From CAZIOH01 sp964540815 (lineage in GTDB: Bacteria > Myxococcota_A > Polyangia > Fen-1088): DNA of 56,742 nucleotides. A program made the translations under genes and the position numbers. The stretch covers positions 1 through 56,742 of the forward strand of contig CAZIOH010000040.1 of NCBI GenBank assembly GCA_964540815.1, in the 5' to 3' direction. The first letter of the stretch is position 1. The number at the start of each line of letters is the position of its first letter. The notes below the pieces were generated by a model, which did not search any database, had not been told where the DNA came from, and was given only the letters and a program-made list of their open reading frames with translations. Of this stretch, positions 9,544 through 19,328 are shown piece by piece.

Positions 9544-9700
9544 GATGGCGGTTTGTATGGACCACCATGAAGCGAGGAGCTATGGACGGCCACAAGCTTG
9601 ACGAGGAGATCGTCAAGTGGGCCCCGCACCACGCTCACCGGCACCCCGAGGATGCGGATACGAGGACCCACAACCACACGTCCCACGCGCTGCGATGTCG
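9544..9700 (+). pseudogene. Degenerate copy of the eRF1-like 'translational machinery' protein
   Basis: MAV-MDHHEAR in one frame is followed, after a frameshift near 9590, by DEEIVKWAPHHAHRHPEDAD in another. Both match the intact gene at 31221 (MAVWMDHHEAR, DEEIVNWAPNHVHRHPEDAD) in order, and DNA identity is high through 9544-9690. The rest of the gene (about 70 residues) is missing. This is a truncated, frameshifted duplicate. Confidence 0.75.
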
Positions 9701-9824
9701 CGCGATGTGTTACGCTATCGGGTCTTGCACCGGCAAGGCCCATCGCTTCGTCTGACCTCGTGGATGTCCCGCGGATTGTGCATGGCGCCCATGGAGAGTA
9801 GCGAGGAAGGAGAGTGTTTGTCTC

Positions 9825-10306
9825 GTGATTGACGAAGGCGAACATGCCGCGTCCGTGGACGCCTGGCTCCAACGCGCCGGGGCTGGTCTGTCGGTCGCCC
9901 CCCTGCTACAGCTTTTGAAGCAGCGCTGGGCGCGCTGTGGGCGCGAACCGTGACCATACTGGGCGAGGTCACGCTGACCGCGATCGCCGACCGCGTGCTG
10001 CACGATGCCTCCCAGAAGCTGCCGTTGTTCTCATCGCTGAGGGTTGAACCGAACGGCGGAGGGATCCGGTTCGACGAGCTGCGCGAGAACGGCGGCGCCA
10101 TGCGCTCCACCGACGCGCTTGAAGGGATCAGATTCGTCCTGGTGGAGTTCTTGACCGTGCTCGGCAACTTGACCGCCGGGATCCTCACGACGGAGCTCCA
10201 CGCGGAGCTCTCCCACGTCGAACCAACCAACGCCGTTCCGGCGACAAAGGGGCGCGCAGTCACCCCGTCAAACGACTCAATACCAGAGGGCGAGGGTAAA
10301 GGGTGA
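9825..10306 (+). pseudogene. Conserved hypothetical protein upstream of KaiC-like gene, frameshifted at a C run
   Basis: From a GTG at 9825 (AAGGAG upstream) the frame reads VIDEGEHAASVDAWLQRAG...SVAP and then stops at 9955. The frame one base over reads FEAALGALWARTVTILGEVTL and continues as a well-formed protein to 10306 (GIRFVLVEFLTVLGNLTA). The switch falls at a six-C run near 9898-9904; one extra C would give one continuous protein of about 160 residues. As it stands only a product from GTG 9950 (118 aa) could be made. The downstream KaiC-like gene overlaps its stop (TGATG). The order small protein-KaiC-kinase suggests a regulatory role, function unknown. Mutation or homopolymer sequencing error are both possible. 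Confidence 0.55.
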
Positions 10307-12473
10307 TGTCCAAGAACGGCGAAAAGAGAAACGATATTGCGCGCGTCGCGACCGGGGTCGGCAACCTCGACCTCATCCTGAACGGAGGTCTGCCGAAGGG
10401 CGGCATGACGGTGGTCAGCGGTTCCCCGGGCTCGGGAAAGACGATCCTGACCCAGCAGATCTGCTTTCACAACGCCTCCCCCGAGAACCGCGTCCTCTTC
10501 TTCAGCACACTGTCGGAACCGACCGCAAAGAGCCTTCGCTACCTGCAGCTGTTCTCATTCTTCGATCCGCGGAAGCTCGAAGATCGCAGCGTCCATTTTG
10601 TCGATCTGGGCGTCATCCTGCGAACCAAGGGACTGGGGGCGGTCGCGGCGCTGATCCTCGACCACCTCAAGGAGGTCAAGCCGGCCATCGTCGTCATCGA
10701 CAGCTTCAAGGTCTTCGACGATCTCAGCACCTCCAAGGAGGAGCTGCGCAAGTTCGGTTACGAGGTCGCGGTCAACCTGATGGCCTGGGAGACCACGGCG
10801 CTCCTCCTCGGCGAATACGCGGCCGAGGAGTACGCGACCAATCCCTTCTTCTCGATAGTCGACGGCGTCATCGCCCTGTCGCAGCGCGAATCGCTGGGCG
10901 AAGAACAGCGATTCTGCAAGGTCGTCAAGATGCGCGGAACGAACCACAGCCGCGAAGAACATCCTTTCCTCATCACGCCAAATGGTATCGAGCTGTTCGC
11001 GGCCCACGTGGCGATAAGGCGCGAGCCAACGCCCGGCGCCGGGCCGGAGCGCTGCAAGACCGGCATCGCCAAGCTGGACGAGATCGTGGGACCTGGCATC
11101 CCCTGGGGTTCGAGTCTGCTCATCGCCGGCGTCGCGGGAACCGGCAAGACGGTGCTCTCGCTGGAGTTCATCTGTCGGGGCGCGCAGGCCGGCGAGAAGG
11201 GGATCCTGTTTTCCTTTGAAGAGACCGAGGAGCGCCTGCGCGCAGCCGCGGAAGGCCTGGGCTGGGACCTGGGCAAGGAGATCGATCGTGGCATGGTCGA
11301 GGTCGTCTTCATCCCGCAGCCCGACATCCTGGTCGAATCCCACCTGCTGATGATGCAGCAGCACATCGATGCGCTGAAGGCCAAGCGCGTGGTCATCGAT
11401 TCGGTGTCGGTGTTCCTTCACAAGGTGACCAACCCTCAGATCAGCCGCGAGCGCATCTTTCAGCTGTGCAGCATCGTCCAGAACGCCGGCGCCGTCGGCT
11501 TCTTTCCCACCGACATCCCCTACGGGTCGCAGCAGGTCAGCCGATTCGGGGTGGAGGAGACCGTGGTCGACGGGGTCATCATCCTCACCTCCACCGAAGA
11601 GGGGCTGGAGCGCCAGCGCTACATCGAGATCTACAAGCTGCGGGACACGGCGCACCTCAAGGGCCGGCACGACATGCTGATCGGCAAGGGCGGGGTGTCG
11701 GTCTTCCCTCGTTACACCGATGACCTGGTGCGGGATGCGCCACCTCCGGCTGTGGAGGTGGCAAGGCGCGTCGACTCCGGGATACCCGGCCTCGACGAGT
11801 TGCTGGATGGAGGACTTCTGCGACGCAGCGCCACCCTGGTGTCGGGCAGTCCCGGCGTCGGCAAGACGGTGATGGCGCTGCAGTTCCTCCTGGCCGGCGC
11901 CAAGCGCCGAGAGCCAGGTCTTTACGTCACGCTGGAGGAGGGACCCGAACAGCTCATGGCGAGCGCAAGGCGCTGGGGCTGCCGGTGCAGGAGGCAGTCG
12001 AGGCCGGGCTGATTCAGATCTTGTACATCTCACGGGAGAGCATCCGCGCAGGTCAATTCCTCAGCCTGCTGGCTGACCGGCTCACGGCCCTGTCGGCTTG
12101 TCGCGTCGTGCTGGACGCGGCGACCGAGATGCTGACCGATCACATGGCAATGGACGAGTTCCGTCACGTCCTTTACAAGCTGGTGGTCCGTTTCAAGACC
12201 CTGGGCATCACCAGCTTCATGACGCTGGAGGCGCCCTCGCTGTCTTCAACCGAGCGCGTGACCGAGATTGGCCTCTCCCCGATCGCCGACAACCTCTTCA
12301 TGCTTCGCTATGACCATACCGAGCGCCGTCTGACGCCCACGCTGACGATCGTCAAGACACGCGGCAGCGACCACGACCGCCGGACGCATACCGTGACCGT
12401 GGTCAGGGGGGGGATGCGCGTGGGCCCTCTGGCATCTAGAATGCCAGAGGATAACCAAGGTCGTGCCGAATAG
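10303..12473 (+). pseudogene. KaiC-like ATPase with three RecA-type domains, frameshifted in domain III
   Basis: A circadian-clock-protein-like ATPase with three successive KaiC domains. Walker A motifs are GSPGSGKT (residue 40), GVAGTGKT (about 276) and GSPGVGKT (about 515); Walker B-type VVIDS occurs in domains I and II. The first frame ends at 12012 in an arginine-rich tail. Homology resumes in another frame (ALGLPVQEAVEAGLIQI, then RVVLDAATEML) and runs to 12473, so a one-base loss at about 11965-11984 splits domain III between its Walker A and Walker B. If real, the product is a 569-residue two-and-a-half-domain protein. Canonical KaiC has two domains; three-domain relatives are seen beside histidine kinases in environmental bacteria. 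Start (GTG 10303 or ATG 10306) overlaps the previous stop. Confidence 0.8.
12426..12450 (+). repeat. Perfect 10-bp hairpin at kaiC-kinase junction
   Basis: CCTCTGGCAT and its exact reverse complement flank a 5-base loop (ctaga). The hairpin sits in the last codons of the KaiC-like frame and ends 12 bases before the GTG of the kinase. No T tract follows, so it is more likely a translational or mRNA-stability element than a terminator. Confidence 0.6.
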
Positions 12474-13765
12474 AGGAGACAGGAGGCTGGAGCAGGTTTT
12501 CGCGATCAGCAAGCTCTTTGCGAGCTTCGAGAACGTCGCGCAAACCCTTCGACCCCGTGCTGGACATCGTCGCCCAGACCCTGCCGCTTCGCAGCGCAAT
12601 TCTGATCGAGACCCACGACGGCCACCTCCAGATGTTCATAACGCCTTCGCCCGGCCAGATGCCCGAGCACATTCGAACCGTCAAGCAGCACGCGCTGACG
12701 GCGTACAAGTACCTCAGTGGCATCGCATCGGACACAACCCTCGATTTCAGCGAGCAGGCGGGTATGACCACCCCGCCCCTGCCCCCGCAGCCGAAGACTG
12801 ACGAGAGGGCCGAAGAGAATTTGGCGACCCGGTTGATCGTCATTCCGCTGGTCGTGGCCAACCGACCGCCCTTTGGCGTTCTTGAGCTGGAAGGGGCTCG
12901 GCCCCTGGACAGGGCCGATCTGATGTTCGTCAACGCGATCGCCAACCAGCTGGCAATCGCGCTGGATCGAGACCACGCGCGGCGACTGGACATCTCGCGC
13001 CGACAGGACGCCGAGGCGATGGCCGCTGAGAACGCCCGGTTGTACCAGGAGGCACAGCGCGCCGTCGGCGCACGTGCACAGATCCTCGCGGTTGTCTCGC
13101 ACGATCTGAGGAATCCCCTGGGGGCCATCCTTCTGACCATGGATGGTCTGCAGAGCAACCCGCCGGGTGAACGACGACACGAGCTTTCCCATGCGATCAC
13201 GCGAATCAGGCGAGCATCCGAGCGCATGCTGCGGCTTATAGACGACCTCCTCGACGTCGCGAGCATCGAGGCCGGACGCTTGAAGATCGAGCGTGGGGCC
13301 CACGATGCGGGCCCGATTCTCCAAGAGACGCTCGGGAGCTTCGAGAGTATCACGAAGGAGAAGCGGCTAGGGATGACGGCGGAGTTTCAGCCGGGCTTGC
13401 CGAAGGCCTTCTGCGACCGTGACCGGATTCTTCAGGTGTTGTCCAACCTGGTCGGCAACGCGACCAAGGTGACGGCCGAGGGGGGCCAGGTCAGCCTTCT
13501 CGTCGAGGCGCGAGAGCGCGAGCTTCTGTTCTCCGTCGCAGACGACGGTCCGGGAATCGGCGAGGGGGACCTCGAGCACCTGTTCGAGAGCTACTGGCGC
13601 GGCCACGACGCAGGCTACAAGGGGACCGGCCTCGGTCTTGCGATCGCGAGAGGAATCGTCGACGCGCACGGGGGCCGGATCTGGCCGGAAAGCACGCTGG
13701 GACGTGGCGCCACGTTCCGGTTCACGATTCCCATCGCCGAGGGCGATCGCGCGGCAAACACGTAG
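12463..13765 (+). pseudogene. Sensor histidine kinase (GAF-HisKA-HATPase), frameshifted near N-terminus
   Basis: The GTG at 12463 begins LEQVFAISKLFASFENVA, then homology jumps one frame at about 12543 (KPFDPVLDIVAQTLPLRSAILIE) and continues to 13765. The body has a GAF-type domain, HisKA with the phospho-acceptor His in VVSHDLRNPL, an N box (LSNLVGNA), G1 (DDGPGIG) and G2 (KGTGLGLAI). No transmembrane segment and no receiver. The first frame overlaps the end of the KaiC-like gene by 11 bases, so the two were coupled. An internal ATG or other start could still yield a kinase without the first 20 residues. It is the third frameshifted gene in a row here. Confidence 0.75.
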
Positions 13766-14095
13766 TCCGGGTCGGCGAGGATATATCGGTAAGGCCTCAG
13801 TTCTTCGTGTAGCCGGCTTGCTCGGCGCTGGCGCAGATGCTCTCCCGTGGCCCCCGAACCGACCGCCCACTTCGAATCATAACGATGGGCGATCCAGTCA
13901 ATTCGACCGGGTGCGGGTCGATGGGCAACGCAGGGATTTCCGCGTGACCGTCGGCCGTCAACGCCTCGCGGTGCGGGCAACCACGACCACACCCGCTCCC
14001 TGCGCGATCCCTCGGGCACCGAATTGCTGTTGGACCGGAAATTGAAGTGGCGGGAGGAATCAACGGGCGGTCAGCCGTCCTGAAAGGAACGCTCT
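13766..14095. other. Intergenic, no gene seen
   Basis: Between the kinase and the nitroreductase. Short open frames have no recognisable motifs; it may contain the nitroreductase promoter. Confidence 0.5.
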
Positions 14096-14098
14096 GTG

Positions 14099-15256
14099 AT
14101 GAATAGGCTCGACAGACGAGACTGGCTCAAGGGAATCGGGGGTGCGGCCGCTGGGGTGGTGGTTCTCCGCGGCGGCGCCGGATGCGGATACTTCCCAGCC
14201 GAGAGGGGGCCCGCGTATGCGCCCTGGAGTTTTCCAAGCAGCGGCAGTCCGCCCGAGATGGTGGCGGCCGAGGCGGCCATCCTTGCGTCGAATCCCCACA
14301 ACACCCAGCCTTGGTTGCTGCACGTGACGTCGACCGCCATCGACCTCCATGCAGATCTGGCTCGCAACACTGGCAGCGTGGACGGACTCATGCGCGAGCT
14401 GCACATCGGGCTCGGCTGTGCGCTCGAGAATCTGGTGATCGCGGCCAAGTCCTCGGGGCGCTCGGCGGACGTGGTGCTGTTGCCCGATCCCGCCACCCCG
14501 ACGCTGGTCGCGTCGGTCACCCTCGCCGTCATCGAGCTGCCCCCGGTTGCCGATCCGCTCTTCCTGGCCATCCCCACCCGCCACACCAATCGCGGGCGCT
14601 ACGCCTCCGCCTCCGCCGCAACCGCCCTGCCAGCGGCCGTGGCGGCGCTCGTCACCGAGCCTGGTGTCGAGCTCACCCTCCTCGTCGCGGAAGCCGACAT
14701 GGCCACCTTTCGCAGCGGCACCAACGAGGCGACCGTGGCCTTCATCGCCGATCCGGAGATGAGCCACGACAGCAATCTGTGGTACCGGCATACCGCCGAC
14801 GAGATCTTGCAGCATCGCGACGGAATCACCCTCGATGCGAGCGGCAACGGAGCGGCGACCCGCTTCTTCGGCAAGTCGCTCGGCCGGCCGAGCGACGCGA
14901 CGTCCAATAGCTATTGGCTGGATGCCACGCGGGGCATTCAGGCCACGGCCTCGGCTTACGGCATTCTCTCATCGCCGTCCTCCAACGGCCGAGACGACCA
15001 GCTGCGCGTCGGCCGCGCTTACCAGCGGATCGCCCTGTGGGCCATCAGCCAGGGCATGGCGGTCCAGCCCTTGAATCAGATGGCGGAGATGCAGGACCGA
15101 GAGGAGACGAAGGGCCTCGATCCTCGATTCACGGGTGTTCTCGGAGGCCTGGTTGGCCAGAGTGGGCGTCGCGCCCAGATGCTCTTTCGCATCGGTTATC
15201 CCTGGGACGTCGCCCTCGAGAGCCCGCGCCGTCCCCTCGCCTGGGTCAGGCTGTGA
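14099..15256 (+). CDS. Acg-family nitroreductase-like protein with Tat-type signal
   Basis: About 385 residues. The N-terminus has a twin-arginine motif (RRDWLKGIGG) followed by a hydrophobic stretch and a Cys (GGAGC), suggesting Tat export, possibly as a lipoprotein. The body carries the nitroreductase-family signature ASNPHNTQPWLL and a split FMN-type fold, as in mycobacterial Acg (Rv2032), a DosR dormancy-regulon protein. Acg-type proteins bind FMN but may not reduce nitro compounds, so the activity is unproven. AAGGA lies before the start; a GTG immediately upstream (14096) is an alternative. The next gene overlaps the stop by 4 bases (GTGA). Confidence 0.82.
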   Translation: MNRLDRRDWLKGIGGAAAGVVVLRGGAGCGYFPAERGPAYAPWSFPSSGSPPEMVAAEAAILASNPHNTQPWLLHVTSTAIDLHADLARNTGSVDGLMRELHIGLGCALENLVIAAKSSGRSADVVLLPDPATPTLVASVTLAVIELPPVADPLFLAIPTRHTNRGRYASASAATALPAAVAALVTEPGVELTLLVAEADMATFRSGTNEATVAFIADPEMSHDSNLWYRHTADEILQHRDGITLDASGNGAATRFFGKSLGRPSDATSNSYWLDATRGIQATASAYGILSSPSSNGRDDQLRVGRAYQRIALWAISQGMAVQPLNQMAEMQDREETKGLDPRFTGVLGGLVGQSGRRAQMLFRIGYPWDVALESPRRPLAWVRL

Positions 15257-15951
15257 ATCTCCAAGGACCTCGGGCCCGCGCTGCGCCTCGTTCGACGGGC
15301 GCTTCGATGGCGACCCTCGCGGTCCTCGTCGCACTCGGATCGGCGCTCTGCCTTCGAACCGCTGCCCTTGGCGCTGACGACTCCGATGTCGCTGTCGCAC
15401 CCAGGTACGTACCCACGGTCGCGGTCGCGCTCGGCTCGTTTGACGAACGCCTGCGGCTGCATGTGGATGGGAGCGACGCCGACTCCTTTCGGTCGCAATA
15501 CCGTACGCTGCTTCTGGTCGGGCTCGCGCATCCGGTGGCACGGTGGCCAGCAACCGGCCCCCACCCGGCCTGGAGGGAACATCTGTGGGTCGACGGTCAT
15601 CTGAGCACGGGCGTGGGGGTGACCTTCGATACCGGCCACTGGCACATCCCCGTGCGCGAGGATATCACGCTCGCCTACGGAGCCAGGACCTGGCTCACCC
15701 TCCGCAGCGGACTCGGCCTCGGCGTGACCTTCGACGCCAGCGCCGGGCACCGGACGTTTCTCGAGCTCGGCATTCCTCTCGCCATTGCGCTTTTTCGCAA
15801 CTTCGAACTGGTCTATCGACCGATGCTGGTGGTGCCGCTCGGGAGTGAAACTTCGCCTGTATTCGGGGGACAGCGAGAGCTGGCCACGCGCCTCGCGTTC
15901 CTACCGTTCGAGCTTCTCCTCCGCTTCCGCATCCCTGCTCTCGGCTGGTAG
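15253..15951 (+). CDS. Exported hypothetical protein, possibly outer-membrane beta-barrel
   Basis: About 232 residues from the GTG overlapping the previous stop, or 214 from ATG 15307. A basic N-region precedes a hydrophobic run (MATLAVLVALGSALCL) ending in TAALGA, a standard signal peptide. The mature part alternates polar and hydrophobic residues with many Gly and aromatics and ends in FRIPALGW; a terminal aromatic residue is typical of outer-membrane barrels. No family recognised. Overlap with the nitroreductase suggests joint expression. Confidence 0.6.
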   Translation: MNLQGPRARAAPRSTGASMATLAVLVALGSALCLRTAALGADDSDVAVAPRYVPTVAVALGSFDERLRLHVDGSDADSFRSQYRTLLLVGLAHPVARWPATGPHPAWREHLWVDGHLSTGVGVTFDTGHWHIPVREDITLAYGARTWLTLRSGLGLGVTFDASAGHRTFLELGIPLAIALFRNFELVYRPMLVVPLGSETSPVFGGQRELATRLAFLPFELLLRFRIPALGW

Positions 15952-16101
15952 CGAGACTGTCGGCTCGTTTGATGCAGCACCTCTCTGCACGAAATTTGAA
16001 GCACAACGTGGATCCGCAGGATCGTCCGGGGTGCGCAGCTTGTGGCCCCATGAACGATCACCAATGCGGACCCAATCGCAACCTGAAAGTGGGGACTGAC
16101 C

Positions 16102-16851
16102 ATGAGAGCAAAAACCGATGACATCACCGTTCCGACCCGGGCTCAGGCGAGACTGCACGGCGCCCGAGCCACCCAGCCGCACTGGCTGCTTCTTGGCGCG
16201 GGGGTGGCTGTGCTCGGTTCGCTTGGAATCGGCGCGCCGGCATGGGCACAGGTCGCGGGATCGACCACCATCGGGGTGAGCGTCGTCGAGGCGACGCGCC
16301 TCACCATGGGCTGGAGCGTGAAGAAGGGAATCCTGGGCAAGGTGGTCTACAACGACGCGGGCGACAAGGTTGGCAAGGTGGAGGATCTGATCATCTCGCC
16401 CGACCGAACGGTATCGTACTTGATCATCGGCGCAGGCGGCTTCATCGGCATCGGCCAGCACGACGTCGCGATCCCGGTCACGCAAATCAAAGACACCGGC
16501 GGCAGGCTCGTCATTCCGGGAGCCACCAAGGCCATCGTCGCGGCCATGCCACGCTTCGAGTACGCGAATGACTCCGCCAGACGGGACCAGGTCATGGCCG
16601 ATGCCCAGCACGAGATTTCCGAGGCCAAGGCGGCGATGTCGAACCTCGAGAAGAAGGCCGCGGCGGCCGGCACCGACGTGAAGGCCCGACTCGACCAGCA
16701 GGTGGCGGACTTGCACAAGGACGTGAAGAGCGCAGAAGAGAAGGTGGCCGAGATGAATCACGCGGCCTCGAATCGCTGGCACGCGCTCGAAGGCGACGTC
16801 AACGCGGCGACGGCGCGTCTGCACAAGGCAGTCGAAGCTCTGCGCGGCTGA
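16102..16851 (+). CDS. Exported PRC-barrel protein with coiled-coil tail
   Basis: 249 residues. A hydrophobic segment at about 27-50 ending in APAWAQ is a signal peptide with a plausible AWA-Q cleavage site. Residues about 70-150 form a PRC-barrel (KVVYNDAGDKVGKVEDLIISPD). The last 90 residues are Ala/Lys/Glu-rich heptads, a coiled coil. GGGGA precedes the ATG. PRC-barrel proteins of this type accumulate under stress or anoxia in several proteobacteria; a cell-envelope structural role is inferred. It sits 11 bases before another coiled-coil gene on the same strand. Confidence 0.8.
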   Translation: MRAKTDDITVPTRAQARLHGARATQPHWLLLGAGVAVLGSLGIGAPAWAQVAGSTTIGVSVVEATRLTMGWSVKKGILGKVVYNDAGDKVGKVEDLIISPDRTVSYLIIGAGGFIGIGQHDVAIPVTQIKDTGGRLVIPGATKAIVAAMPRFEYANDSARRDQVMADAQHEISEAKAAMSNLEKKAAAAGTDVKARLDQQVADLHKDVKSAEEKVAEMNHAASNRWHALEGDVNAATARLHKAVEALRG

Positions 16852-16862
16852 ACGGCAAGCCC

Positions 16863-17342
16863 ATGACCGACGATCCCACCAGCATGAGAGCCAGAAAGGC
16901 CCTGACCATGAGCTCGAAGATCGACCAGTTCACCGAATCTTTACGCCAGAGCCTGACCAAGATGGAAGGGCAGCTCGAGCGCGCCCGCGCCGACATCAAG
17001 TCCGTGCAGCAAGACGACAAGGGCGCTCTCGAGGCGAAGCTCCGCGACGCGCGCCACTTCGTGGAGGCCACACGGGAGAAGACCAAGACCGCCGGGGCCA
17101 GGATCCAAGTCTGGATCAAGGCAAAGGAGGCGACCGGCGCTGCCATGATCGCGAGTTGGCGCGACAAGGCAGAAATGACCAAGCTCGAGGCCCATGCCGA
17201 TAGGGTCGAGGAGCACGCCTCGGCAGCTGTCACCTATGCGGAAGGGGCCATGGCAGACGCGCTGGTGGCCACGTTCGAGGCGCTCGAGGCACGCCTGGCC
17301 GCCGATGAAGCTGTCGCGTCGACGACCCGCTCCTCCCGTTGA
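16863..17342 (+). CDS. Coiled-coil hypothetical protein
   Basis: 159 residues (or 144 from ATG 16908, MSSKIDQF), nearly all alpha-helical and charged: KMEGQLERARADIKS and later TKLEAHADRVEEHA show heptad spacing. No signal peptide, membrane segment or catalytic motif. The gene follows the PRC-barrel/coiled-coil gene by 11 bases and shares its composition, so the two products may work together, perhaps as a phasin-like or scaffold protein. Function unknown. Confidence 0.65.
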   Translation: MTDDPTSMRARKALTMSSKIDQFTESLRQSLTKMEGQLERARADIKSVQQDDKGALEAKLRDARHFVEATREKTKTAGARIQVWIKAKEATGAAMIASWRDKAEMTKLEAHADRVEEHASAAVTYAEGAMADALVATFEALEARLAADEAVASTTRSSR

Positions 17343-17532
17343 CCGGTCGCCGTTCTGGGTCCTTTCCGTTCGGACTGCGAAGGGCGGTTGTCCCGAGGGC
17401 CCAGTGTGGATGTCGATTCGGGCGCAATCGGGTGGTTTAGGTGACATCGTGGCATTTCTGTAACGTGCGATCATGTAGGCAGCGACTCCGTCTTTGTGAA
17501 GTAGTATCTCCTTCACTTCGAAGGAGCCGTGC

Positions 17533-19206
17533 TTGCGAGTCGAGGACCTGGATCACCAAGAGTTGCTGGAACTCGACGCCGACGGCGGAGTCATTCGATT
17601 CGCTGGCCAGCGTGCGCTCCTGCTCGATGCGGTTGCGATGGGCCTCTTGCGAAAGTATCTGGTCGAGAACTTCGGCCTGACTGCGGCGCAAGCGGTGCTG
17701 ACCCAGTTCGGGTTCGCCCACGGCTGGCGCATGGCCGAGGCCATGCGCGCTCAGTTCCAATGGGAGAGTGACGAGGACTGGCGGCGCGCGGGCAATCGCC
17801 TCCACGCGCTTGAGGGACTGTGTCGGAGCGAGCCTGGGGACGAAGACCCTTGCTCGAAGAAAGGGGCGATGATGGTCGGTTCTTACGAGGCCGAGCAGCA
17901 CCTACTGCATTTCGGTCGCTCGGAACAGCCTGTCTGCTGGACCATCTGCGGGCTCAAGAGCGGCTACTTGAGCCGCATCACCGGGAAGGAGATCTTCGTG
18001 CTCGAGGACCGGTGCATGGGCGCGGGTGACGCCGCCTGCCATATCGTCGGTCAGACGCGCCAAGAATGGGGACACGAGCGAGGTCACGAGCTCGGCTTCT
18101 TCGAGACGAAGCGACTGAAGGAGTGCCTGGAGATCTCCCTCCACCGCGTGACCGAGACCCTGAAGAGCGCCGAGGTCAAACTCAGGGCCTATCGGCGCGC
18201 TCTGGTCCGGGTGTCGCGCGACCAGGGTGAGCCCTCGGGGATCGTGGCCAAGAGCCCGGGCATGCGTGGTCTCGTGGACCTCGCCGAGCGGGTGGCCAGG
18301 GTGGATGCCACCGTCCTCATCACCGGTGAGAGCGGCTCCGGGAAGGAGCGCATCGCCCGCCTGCTGCACGACAGGTCCACACGGGCGGCCGGTCCTTTCG
18401 TCCCGGTGAATTGTGGCGCCCTCACCGAGACGCTGCTCGAGGCAGAACTCTTCGGACATGCCCGCGGCTCGTTCACCGGGGCCACCCATGATCGTCCCGG
18501 GTTGTTCGAGGCCGCCAGCAACGGAACCTTGCTGCTCGACGAGATTGGAGAGGTGTCGCCCGGAATCCAGGTGAAACTCCTGCGGGCGGTGCAGGAGCGC
18601 GAGATCCGGAGGGTGGGTGAAAACAAGAGCCGCAAGGTCGATGTCCGACTGGTGGCGGCGACCAACCGCGATCTGGCCGAAGGCGTCGCGGCCGGCACCT
18701 TCCGGCAGGATCTCTACTATCGGCTCAAGGTCATCGAGCTGCACGTGCCTGCCCTCCGAGAGCGTCGGGACGACGTGCTCCCGCTCGCCCGGGTATTGCT
18801 CGCCGATGCGGCCCTCCGGATGAAGCGCAAGATTGGCGCCTTGACTCCGCGCGCCGCCGACCAGCTTCTTCGCTACGACTGGCCCGGCAACGTCCGGGAG
18901 CTCGCCAACGCCATCGAACGGGCGGTCGCCCTCGCCGAGGGCGACCGGCTGGAGGTCGAGGACTTGCCCGAGGAAATTCGTCGCGCTTTCTCGAAACCGA
19001 TGCCTACCGTGGGGGCCGTCCGCTCGCTGGAGATTGTCGAGAAGGAATACATCCTGGCCGCGCTCGAGCTCAACGCCGGCAACCAGACCCAGACGGCGGC
19101 CCAGCTTCACATCGGAGCTGCTACCCTTTACCGCAAGCTCAAGGGCTACGGCATGATCCCGGACAGGGCAAGGTTTCCGCCGCCAAAGCAAGTCTCCGCG
19201 CGCTGA
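17533..19206 (+). CDS. Sigma-54-dependent activator with XylR-N/V4R sensor domain
   Basis: 557 residues from a TTG preceded by AAGGAG with 6-base spacing. Residues about 1-190 resemble XylR_N followed by V4R (Cys-rich: CSKKG, CWTICG, CMGAGDAAC), a ligand-binding module in XylR/DmpR-type regulators. The AAA+ domain has Walker A GESGSGKE (about 265), the sigma-54 contact loop GSFTGA in place of GAFTGA, and Walker B LLLDEIGE. The C-terminus has a Fis-type helix-turn-helix (QTAAQLHIGAATLYRKLK). It should activate transcription from -24/-12 promoters. Four such elements lie in this window (19240, 26810, 31110, 32608), making it a candidate master regulator of the nearby stress genes. Confidence 0.93.
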   Translation: MRVEDLDHQELLELDADGGVIRFAGQRALLLDAVAMGLLRKYLVENFGLTAAQAVLTQFGFAHGWRMAEAMRAQFQWESDEDWRRAGNRLHALEGLCRSEPGDEDPCSKKGAMMVGSYEAEQHLLHFGRSEQPVCWTICGLKSGYLSRITGKEIFVLEDRCMGAGDAACHIVGQTRQEWGHERGHELGFFETKRLKECLEISLHRVTETLKSAEVKLRAYRRALVRVSRDQGEPSGIVAKSPGMRGLVDLAERVARVDATVLITGESGSGKERIARLLHDRSTRAAGPFVPVNCGALTETLLEAELFGHARGSFTGATHDRPGLFEAASNGTLLLDEIGEVSPGIQVKLLRAVQEREIRRVGENKSRKVDVRLVAATNRDLAEGVAAGTFRQDLYYRLKVIELHVPALRERRDDVLPLARVLLADAALRMKRKIGALTPRAADQLLRYDWPGNVRELANAIERAVALAEGDRLEVEDLPEEIRRAFSKPMPTVGAVRSLEIVEKEYILAALELNAGNQTQTAAQLHIGAATLYRKLKGYGMIPDRARFPPPKQVSAR

Positions 19207-19239
19207 GGCGGTCCCCGATTCGTCCAACGCGGGGCGACG

Positions 19240-19254
19240 TGGCCTGGATGGTGC
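19240..19254 (+). promoter_or_regulatory. Sigma-54-type -24/-12 promoter element
   Basis: TGGCCTGGATGGTGC matches the consensus TGGC-N8-TGC with GG and GC correctly 10 bases apart. It lies 75 bases before the ATG at 19329 and directly follows the sigma-54 activator gene. Nearly identical 15-mers precede other genes here. Confidence 0.65.
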
Positions 19255-19328
19255 AGGGCTCAGGTCTCGAGACCGCAGGCCGCGGAGTTCGTGGGAACCG
19301 CGCCATCCCGCCATCGAAAGGCAATGCC

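Noticed and set aside
10555..12033. 492-codon minus-strand open frame
   Set aside because: Shadow of the KaiC-like gene.
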